Shown here one piece after another: positions 55,291-64,000 of a stretch of DNA of 64,000 nucleotides (positions within the stretch are counted from its first letter, which is position 1; every line of letters begins with the position of its first letter). Origin of the DNA: Allium sativum (lineage: Eukaryota > Streptophyta > Magnoliopsida > Asparagales > Amaryllidaceae); contig CM060924.1 of the NCBI GenBank assembly GCA_030737875.1, forward strand, positions 144,888,197 through 144,952,196, read 5' to 3'. The notes beneath the pieces were generated by a model that saw only the letters and a program-made list of their open reading frames with translations, did no database searches and was not told where the DNA came from. The position numbers and the translations under genes were made by a program.

Positions 55291-58289
55291 TATATTAAAT
55301 AACAAAATAGTCATGTGTTGACGATACTCATGTGTTGAGAATATTCATGTGTTGAAAGAAATATAGATTCATGTGTTGAATAGAGAAAATATTCATTTGT
55401 TGAATAAAATAACGAAGTTATTGAAATACATAAAGCCGTGTTGATTAGATTTGCACCATTTTGATGCGAATGATATATATATATATATCGATTTTATTCA
55501 TTTTTATAATGAATATAGAAAAGGAATTGATTTCAAAATAACATGTTTTGAAAATATTATCATTTATATATCGATGATAAGGAATATTCAATTTTGATTA
55601 GAAATTGAATATGAAGTTGAAATCATTTTGAAAACGAATTTAAATTGATTTATAAAATACGTTTTAAAAGGAAATCGACGAAGTATATATTATATATTAT
55701 ATATATAATATAATGGCCTAAATAGAACGTGCCGGGTCGCGGCAGTTCGCGAATTTCGACCATTGACTTCGAATGGATATTACGGGAGATAAGCCTGTTG
55801 GATTCTCCTAAAACCAGAACTGTTTGTTTCGTATCGAAAAGAGCTTTCTAATGAATATTAGAGATTTGAAATCTAACAGTTGGATTTGGAATTATGTCCA
55901 AATCAAATTTGGAAAAGGTCGCTGTAAGTGCAGTTCGATGGCCGTTGATGGAAATCGACTGTACGGGCCTTGATAGAATTATTTAAAATAGTAATAATTT
56001 GTCTAAAATCATAAGAAATGATTTGTGAAGAATTGGGATGAAAAAAATCCAACTTTGAAAAGATAAAAATAGATTTTTATCGAAATGAACTAGTTTTGAA
56101 CTAGAATTATAATCCCATTTATTTTTAAAATAAATAAAGTGGATTTGAAATGGTTTTGAAAGTAACCAGAATTTCCAATATATAAATTGGAAATGGATTT
56201 GAATCGAAATTGTCTTTTGAATATTTCGATGTTGGATCTCATGATTATGCAGATATTGTTATGGAAATTTGAAAGATATATTTATATCGTTATTTCCAAT
56301 ACGATATTTGTTGGTCGTAGAATTTGATATTGAATATAAGCCGATATATTTTCTATTCAGAGCCTTGTATTTAATATCAAATGGTATTTGGGTTTGTCGT
56401 GAATGGTGTCTTCATTAACACTGTTCTTAAACCCAGTTGAGAAAAAAGATTAAATCTTTTTATTTAGATTTAGTGAAGTATACCAATTAAATGGTATTTA
56501 ATTGGAATTGAACTTTAATTGATTTTTGGGTTTATCGTGAACGGTGTTTTAAATAACACTTTTCTTTAACCCGATAATTAATGGAATGTGATTTTGGATT
56601 TATCGTGAAACGTGTTTTAAATGACATTGGTTCTTTAACCCAGTTAAAGATAGGATATGATTTCCCAAGTTAAATAATAATTAATATTGATTTTTGGGAA
56701 GATCAAAACCAAGTGGAGTTTTAATCAATCTTTAATTAGATTGAAATGATCGAGAATGTAGTATCACCAGTTTTGCTCCAAGCGATAGTTAAATCTTTGA
56801 TTAGATTTGAACATGAAATGGTAATTGAATTTACCGATAACACCGTGGTGTTAGATATGAAGTATTACCAGTTTTACTTCATGGGATGAATAGGTTGGGA
56901 TTGGGAAATAAAATAAATGATTACTTCGGTGTGGTTCGCTAATCTCGACTAATTTGAATTGATATTCAAAAGAAGATTAAAGAATAAATTTAAAGAATTT
57001 ATCTTTGATAAAATTAATGGGACCCTTTCCCAAAGTATAAGAATATTTGAATAAAAGAATATTCTGAATTGGAATGAGGCGTATGTTGTGTTTGTGTAAC
57101 ACTTGTTTATTATATACGCGAGTTATTCAGAAAGACCGGGCTTATCCCATTGTGAATAACTGATTCGACGTGGTGTCGAGGATGAAGACGGTGGTCGAAG
57201 ACCGGAGGTCTTCACATCATTTGGGTGATGACTGATGACCTTGATTGTGCTGCACACCCAAAAGGAGGGAATCAGTTGGTGATCGTCCAGACGTACTTGG
57301 AGATCGATGGATATGCGAGGTACAAGGGGCCTCCGGTTTCGTTCAGACCCAGAACGGAATTGTAAATGGATTATGTGTTTGACATTGGATATCATTCTGT
57401 GTGATTGATAGATATTGGTTGCATGGAGTGGTTTTCCTGTGTGGCATGCTAAGATGCAAATGATCAAGGCTTCTGTTGAAAAGCAGAGTCTCGTGGTTGA
57501 TGATCAAAGTACGGCCTGTGTGGCATAGCTTTGTGTAGCGTTGATTCGCGAGCCTCACACCCCAGTTGTGAACCAGAAACGGGAGAGGACCTCAGGGAGG
57601 GCATGCGTTTACTTCTAGCTAGGGTGGTGTCAGTGACCTACCAGCCCTGACATTTATATTATTTTCACCTGTGTGGTTGTTGGTGTGGTTGTTGCTGTTA
57701 CGAGGCGCCTCAGATATATCGGTGACTGTGTGGAGCTGATGAAGTCATTTGGCTCATTTACGCCCCAAAGGGCGGGGAAACGCAGTGCCCAGGATTTAAG
57801 TTTAATCCACATCGGTGGACTGGCCCTGTCGCTCCAAGGGTCACTCGAGCTCTGATCCTGAGGCTCGGGCTAGAGAGTCTTGAATTCGGTGAGGACACTT
57901 AGCTACCAATACGTGACTTTGTGCTTTTATTTGTAGAGCCTAATATGGCGACATAGTGGTATGGGGGCACTTATGCCGTCTATGATTGATACTTATGATT
58001 GAAATTGTTTTCTTCACTTATAGTAATAATAAAAGATGAAATTTAGCCTATCAAGCATTCTTTGGCTATTATAAGGTAAAAACCCTATCGTCCGACTTAC
58101 GTGGCATTATGTGATGGGACCTGGGTCTTATAATAGCTTCATTTTTATTTATTTAGCATTGCGCTGTTATTTTATGCACTGGTATTCTGGGGAGGAAACC
58201 CGTTCCATGTTATATGGCGTGGTCCCTTGATTTACCTAACTTTAAAATAAAGATTAATAACTGTTTTAGTTCTTACACAAGTTACATGA
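55291..58289 (+). mobile_element. L2 5' LTR, second part
   Basis: Continues from 13621: three TCATGTGTTGA units at 55310-55400 repeat the array left of the Helitron. Later landmarks are the inverse of those in L3: CGCCCCAAAGGGCG near 57766, GAGGCGCCTC near 57704, TGTGAGG...GAACCAGAAACGGG-like text near 57560, and GTGGCATAGCTTTGTGTAGC near 57520. Ends at the CATGA duplication where L3 was inserted. Frames at 57123, 57343 and 57673 have no domain. Confidence 0.75.
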
Positions 58290-58665
58290 TCTGATGACCC
58301 CATTTCCCGTACTGACGGAGACAAGGGTAATCTTTGGAATATAACACAGAAACAGATAATAGCAGAATAGAAATAAATAAATACACCAGATAATGAACAA
58401 TAGAATATACTGGATAAAAGTAATCATCAGAGTTACACAGTATACAGGATCTTACTTAGTACAAATACAGTTCAGCTATAAATAAATGTCTACTGCGGAA
58501 ACAAACAAAATATGTACAATAGGAGCTAAACAGCATAAAAAGAGATAAATGATAGAATCCATCTTCAGCTCCAGCTATCCAGAGAAAGCCAGCTAAAACC
58601 TGAACACAAGGTTGCCTGTGTAGAAAAAGGGGCACCCGAGTTTGAAAGTGAAACAAACTACGAGT

Positions 58666-58679
58666 CAGTCATGGGACTG
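58666..58679 (-). promoter_or_regulatory. Hairpin at putative branch point, L3
   Basis: Element sense CAGTC-CCAT-GACTG followed by AC. A pyrimidine stretch ending CTACACAG, an acceptor-like site, follows about 45 nt downstream in element sense (near 58616). L1 has the same hairpin at 985-998 and an imperfect one at 2847-2860. Confidence 0.5.
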
Positions 58680-60194
58680 GTATGAGAAATCTACTCAACA
58701 CATTTATAATATGGCTAATCACAGGACCACGCCACTTTCGTGGAACGAGTTTACCCCATTGGATTGCCAGTGCTTTAAAACAAATCATTCTTTTAAACAT
58801 CGCAATGCTTTTTATAAAAATGAAGCCATTATAAGACTCAGTTCCCATCACAATGCAATGCAAACCGGAGGATAGAGTTTTTACCTTATAACGGCCAAAA
58901 TATGCTTGATACGAATAAAACAAAGGCATTTGATATTATTGCTAGTGTTTATATGTTTTGAAAACAATTTCGAATCATAACTATCAATCATAGACGGCAT
59001 TAATGCCCCATACCACTATGTCGCCATATATAGGTATACAATCAAAACCGCACGATGTCGTATTTGGAAATTGGATTTCCGTCATGAACCAAGGCAAAAG
59101 ATAGTCCTTACCGAATTCATGACTCTCTAGCCCGAGCCACAGGACCCAAACTCAGGTGCGCCCTTGGAGCGACAGGACCGGTCCACTGATGTGGATTAAA
59201 ATGCCTGAACAATGCGTTTCCCCGCCCTATGGGGCGTAAATGAGCCAACGAATGACTCCATCGGACCCGGATCGTCCGATCTAATCGAGGCACCTCGCAA
59301 TAGCAACAACCACATAAGTCAAACTCGTCAGGGCATGTAAAACCACTGACGCCACTTCTAGCTAGAAAGAAACACATGTCCTCCCTGAGGTCCTTCCTCC
59401 CGTTTCTGGTTCATACCGGGTGTGAGGTTCGCGAATTCACGTTATACACAAAGCTACGCCACACAGGCGATGCTTTGATCATCAACATGAGACTTTACTT
59501 TTCAATAGAAGCCCTGATCATTTGCCACTTAGGCGTGCCACACCAGCAATTCATGCCATGCGACTGATGTCCATCGATATACAACCTCTGAGCTCGTGCG
59601 TTTCAGAGAAGGGAGTTAAGCAAAAGAATAAATTCTCCACCGCCAAACAATGGTATATTTAACAGAGATCAATCAACACATAATAAAATCCAATGTCAGA
59701 CACACAGTCCATTTACAAGTCCATTCTGGGTCTGAATGAAATTGGAGGCACTAAATACCGCGCAACCCCATCGATCACCACGTACGTCTGGACGATCACC
59801 ACGCATTATCCATATTTCGGGATGCCTCCCAATCAGGACCTCGGTTACCATCCAAACGAGGTGAAGATCTCCGGTCTTCGACCACCGTCTTCATCTCCGA
59901 CTTTCAATCGTCGGTCAATTATTTGAAATGAGAATTAACTCGGCCTTTTCAAATAATTAACGTATTTTTAGAATTTCAAATCAATTTATTTCAATGGTTA
60001 AATCATTCGACAACTCCAATTTTGTTCTTTAATTTAATTTTCACACCAAACACATTCAACCATCAAATACCACATAAATCGAGCAAATTCAGTTTATTTC
60101 CATTCCATATCGTTTATGATATTTTATAACAATTTATCGCTATTTTTATTTAATTTAAAATAGCCAATTTACTCAAAACGACGCTTCGGGCCAT

Positions 60195-60650
60195 AACGCG
60201 GCCATGGCGCTGTTTTTCTTCAGATTTGATTTACACATATCTGAAAATCTAACAGTTGGATCTTCACACAATTTACATCATTAGAAAGATCTTTTCAAAA
60301 CGAATCCAACGGTTCCAGTTTCGGGAAAATCCGACGGTCGGATCTCCCGGTATAATCGTTTGAAGTTTCGATTTCAAAATACGAACTGCAGCATCGTTAT
60401 TCGATTAAATATAATTATAATTATATATATATATAATCGATTCTGGCGCTGTTTTTCTTCAGATTTGAATTAAACATTCCAGACAATCCAACCGTCGGAT
60501 CTTCACAAAGTTGGTGCCATTGGAAAGATATTTCCAAGGCGAACCCAACGGTTGCGGTTTCGGGAAAATCCAATGGTCGGATTTCCCGCACTAGTTGTTT
60601 GAAATCACGGTTTCAAAACACGAACTGCACGACCACGTTTCGTTTTAATT
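60195..60650 (-). repeat. Duplicated module of about 230 bp in L3
   Basis: Two copies begin TGGCGCTGTTTTTCTTCAGA (about 60207 and 60445). They share CAACGGTT, TTTCGGGAAAATCC, GGTCGGAT and CGAACTGCA words in the same order. Diverged relatives occur in L2 near 11040-11240 and 55740-55950. A repeated unit of these LTRs, without coding function that I can see. Confidence 0.7.
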
Positions 60651-61354
60651 TTATTTATATATTTATATAAATATAGTTCATTCAAAAATTCCTATATTGT
60701 TTCCACTTTAAATATTTCACTAACGCCTTTAAATTTTGGAAAATTTCGCCATAACCTCCTTTGTACGGGAGGGGCTGGGAAAATTCCCAAATAGCCACAC
60801 GGGCGTCTCATGTCAAAAAGAAAAAGAAAAAGCCAAGCTGCTAGCCAACAGGCTCATAAAATCATCACCCAAACAAAACAGTAAATGTGTACCTATTTGT
60901 CGGGCACAAAATTTTATTCCTCTTCTCTAGCCCCTTTGCTATAACCTGTTCAATAAATATGCATGTACATATATACAGTTCTTATCACTTATCATTTTCC
61001 ATTCAACTTCATATTTGATTCAATTTGGTTTAAAAACACCATTCTTTCTAATGTTGCATGCATAGGCCAAAAATCATATCATTAGCTAATTAATGAATAT
61101 TTCAACTCATGCATGTTTATTTGAACGAGTGGCTATTTTTAACACTTCACATTTCAACAATTCATGTATATAATAAAAAAATGTAATTTTTATTGTAAAA
61201 CAATTCTTTTCAAAACACTATTATTTTATATAGTTTATAAAGGTAATAAAAATAGGATTTTTATTATAAAACAATTTCTTTTAAAACGAGATTATTTTAC
61301 ATAGTCCATATAGATGATAAAAAGGTGATTTTTATTATAGAACAATTTATTTCA

Positions 61355-61605
61355 AAATATGAATACCATTCAACACATGAATTTCTATTCAACGAATGAA
61401 TTTCGATTCAACACATGAAGGTTTTCTATAGTTTATATATATAGATAAAAATGTGGTTTTTATATTTAAAACACGAATACCATTCAACACATGAATTTCT
61501 AATCAACGAATGAATTTTAATTCAACACATGAAGGTTTTCTATTTAACGAATAAATATAGTTTCAGCAAATGAAAATAATTCAAACACATGAATATTATT
61601 CAAAA
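61355..61605. repeat. TTCAACACATGAA tandem array in L3
   Basis: About ten units of TTCAACACATGAATT or TTCAACGAATGAATT, the reverse complement of the L2 array, at the corresponding LTR place. Confidence 0.82.
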
Positions 61606-61925
61606 TTTCGGCAGCATAACGGTAGGGTAGTTAAAACCGGGACCGTCCCTAGTACGACTCCTCGCTCTACCTTAAAACATCGCGGTTTTTGATAATGGGG
61701 ATCATGCATCTAGTTCGCACGCATGCGACATGTATATATTTATTTCATTTCCACAAACTAATCCTATGTGGTTTCAACCAAATATTTCTCAACCACAAAT
61801 GGGTATTTTTCAACCACAATCAATCAATATCAACCACAAACAATTCCAATCGACCATTCGCTATCAATTAATTTTCACACCAATCACAACTAATAAATAT
61901 CGTCCATGGTTTGTGGACGAGGGGC

Positions 61926-61981
<56 letters not shown>
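61926..61981. repeat. (TA)n microsatellite in L3
   Basis: About 55 bp of TA repeats. Confidence 0.92.
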
Positions 61982-61983
<2 letters not shown>

Positions 61984-63590
61984 CAATTCACTTCTATTTC
62001 AACACATATATAATTTTTACAATGCATATACAACTTATACATCGAACGTACAACTTGTACAATGCTTATATATGAGGTGTACAACGCTTATATAACTCAT
62101 ACATTGACTATATAATTTATACATCGTCGTTTTCCATATCGTTTATAAATTAGAAATCTCACATTGGGTTCCACTCCACCAAAAATAGCAGAAGGCTCAG
62201 AAAAATATGCGGTCTCTTCTAGAATGTAGAAGACGTCCACACGGTCACGATGTTTCCTGTTTCATCGAATTTCGTCAAGAAACGAAAAAGATATGATTTT
62301 TCAAAGTTCAGATGTAATAAAGGACCCACCTTTCACGATGGTTCAAAACTAGGTTTTGATCATTCGATCAAACCGTTGCGCGATAGGAGAATCAGCTCAC
62401 ACAGCGTTGAAGAGCTTCGAACCACCTTCCCGGCGCCGGTGGTTTCGCTCCGTTCGGTGGTGCCCTGAAGGCTCGGCGGCGCTCCAAAGTCGTGGACTTT
62501 GAGGACTCGTATTTCCCTCCACACTTGATGATAACTAACAAACCTTAGATGGATATGAAGAGGAGACGAAGAGCTTTGAAATGAATCAAGAATCACGATT
62601 TTTCATTGAGTGGTTGCTGAGAAATCGAAGAGAGAAGGTTCGGATCTCCTTCCGTCGTCGCGCCTGAAGCAATCGGGGAGAGAGAAAAATTATTGGCCAA
62701 TCATATTTTTTTGTTTATTTATATATTTTTTTAAAATCCGAAAATACCCCTTGTCACACACGAACACCAATCCAAACCCAACGACTGTCGTCCCTAGCGT
62801 TTTACCCCCATTCCGAACACAATGGGATATGTTTCGTAGGCCCATTCGACTGTTTCAGTCAGTTTCCATTCAATTTAAAATATATAACATTCAATATTCG
62901 ATTTGAACGTACATTTCAATTGTCCAGGGCCACAAACTGATTCGAAAAATTCCAGAAAAATAAATCTGGCTATGTTTTGACGACACGGTCCCAACAAAAC
63001 TAGTTTCGTCGAATTCTGAGACCGTTTGCAAAAAGGCCCATTTCTGGTCGATCCAATTTAACTATAATTGACCAAAACACGTTTTCCTTTGCCACGCTCA
63101 CATACTAGCTTCAAAAATTATGAAATTTGAAACCTAGCAATAACTTCACATCCCGGATCCAACAAAAGTGGTTTCTTCGAATTCCGAGGTCGTATGTAAA
63201 ATGGCCAATTTCACAGCTATATAAATTCCATAGCGACCTTTCTGAAAATTCATTTGGCCATAACTTTTGCTTTCCGCTATGAAAATTCGATTTTTCAGAT
63301 TCATTAGAAAGGTATTCACTAACCGATTTAAATATTTTTGGTTTCGCTCAAATCCGTTTTGTTTTGCACCCGGTACAGTCCGACAAAGTTTGAATTCAAT
63401 TTTTGAAACTGCAGCGCCTTTTCAAGCCTTGTTTATAATTAGAATTAATTATATTCGTTTTTAATTGTCGATTAAAACCCAGTTTTCATCTCCATTATTT
63501 AAAATATTTATTTTAAATATTTAAAATCCATTATTTTAGCCAATTTAAAAATTTTTAATTGGTTCAGATTTTCTGGGTCTTTACACATGA

Positions 63591-63985
63591 CTGACCTGGA
63601 GTTTATTGTTTTAACCTGAACTCTGGGTGCCCTTATTTTGACATGGGCAGCTAGTAGTTTTGGTTTTGCAAATTTATATTCACAGGATCCTGGTTTACAT
63701 CTGGAATGATATTCAGAAAGCTCTGTATCCGTATATTCCTTTCAGTTGTGTTTTGTATTATTTTCCACTTCAGCAATGTATTTAAATCTCTGATATTTTT
63801 CTGATGTATAATATTTAATCATACTGTATATTCTTGTATTATGATGGAATTGTTGTAATAAACAATGAAATGTTCTTCTGTTTGTGTTCTGATTAGTCTT
63901 GTCCTCAAAACAATCAGGGGCTTCGAACGATCTTGGTCGATTTGGCAATCGATTAGGTCAGGGCGAAATTCCTTTTCGTTTTATT
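63591..63985 (+). mobile_element. L2 5' LTR, last part (U5)
   Basis: Resumes with CTGACCTGGAGTTTATTGTT, the plus-strand counterpart of L3's sequence beside its hairpin, then GGGTGCCC. It ends GGGCGAAATTCCTTTTCGTT followed by TTAT, a decayed form of the LTR end seen in L1 (AAATTCCCCGGGTCGTTACA in element sense). An AATAAA-like word at 63859 could be a poly(A) signal. Confidence 0.7.
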
Positions 63986-63986
63986 T

Positions 63987-63998
63987 TGGTATCGGAGC
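63987..63998 (+). other. Primer-binding site of the L2 element
   Basis: TGGTATCGGAGC, one mismatch from the initiator-Met tRNA complement used by A, B and C. It shows that L2 is a 5' LTR and that the rest of a plus-strand element lies to the right of this window. Confidence 0.75.
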
Positions 63999-64000
63999 TT

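Larger units (their letters stand above)
58290..63585 (-). mobile_element. L3: 5.3-kb solo LTR, Ty3/gypsy type, minus orientation, inside L2
   Basis: The start, TCTGATGACCC, aligns base for base with L1's TGTAACGACCC, allowing for decay. The end is GGGTCTTTACA. CATGA at 58285-58289 and 63586-63590 is a 5-bp target duplication. It contains the GACTG hairpin (58666-58679), the CGCCC-TATG-GGGCG stem (about 59221), a TTCAACACATGAA array (the reverse of L2's) and a TA microsatellite. No coding domain. The frame at 62360-62596 (minus) lies in the leader-like part and is unsupported. Confidence 0.72.

Noticed and set aside
1..64000. Host protein-coding gene or RNA gene
   Set aside because: Every long frame with recognisable domains belongs to a retrotransposon; no tRNA, rRNA or snRNA signature was seen.

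Overview
The window is plant nuclear DNA made almost entirely of transposable elements nested inside one another. I found no host gene, tRNA, rRNA or CRISPR array. The plant origin rests on Ty3/gypsy and Ty1/copia LTR elements primed by initiator-Met tRNA (TGGTATCAGAGC), a Mutator-like element with a 9-bp target duplication, a Helitron with TC...CTAG ends, and microsatellite-flanked short elements. The species cannot be named from this.

Layout. Bases 1-8750 are the 3' end of a SIRE/Maximus-like Ty1/copia element. Its 3' LTR (424-8750) is split by a 6.9-kb solo LTR called L1 here (571-7473, minus strand, TSD TGAAG). Bases about 9019-10878 are a decayed minus-strand Ty1/copia element broken off inside its reverse transcriptase. 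At 10879 begins L2, the roughly 6.1-kb 5' LTR of a plus-strand Ty3/gypsy-type element whose body lies beyond the right edge; its primer-binding site is at 63987. L2 is cut twice: by a 41.7-kb interval with Helitron ends (13622-55290), and by a 5.3-kb solo LTR, L3 (58290-63585, minus strand, TSD CATGA).

Inside the Helitron lie a 1342-bp Mutator-like element (16094-17435), a cluster of four related short repeats separated by TA/CT microsatellites (17518-29131), a 167-bp foldback element, and three large Ty3/gypsy chromovirus-like retrotransposons. Element A is 18399-28914 (TSD GTTCC, inserted in one of the short repeats). Element B is 30507-41564 (minus strand, TSD TTATG). Element C is 42097-54083 (TSD GTAAA). 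Without these insertions the Helitron would be about 6.7 kb.

A, B and C are related and share one plan: Gag with two CCHC knuckles, aspartic protease, RT, RNase H, integrase, and a C-terminal chromodomain-like tail. All are defective. A has a stop after Gag, a corrupted and deleted RT/RNase H region, and lysine at the integrase catalytic glutamate. B has a frameshift in integrase and a stop in the tail. C has a single in-frame stop between protease and RT.

The most unexpected signal is in the LTRs. Each seems to carry its own intron: a donor after the TATA box, and a pyrimidine tract plus AG near the U5 end. A short hairpin ends at a CTGAC branch-point-like motif, and its stem differs by a compensatory base pair between families (CAGAC/GTCTG versus CAGTC/GACTG). 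The LTRs of A, B and C also share a duplicated module of about 90 bp with a CCCGG core.
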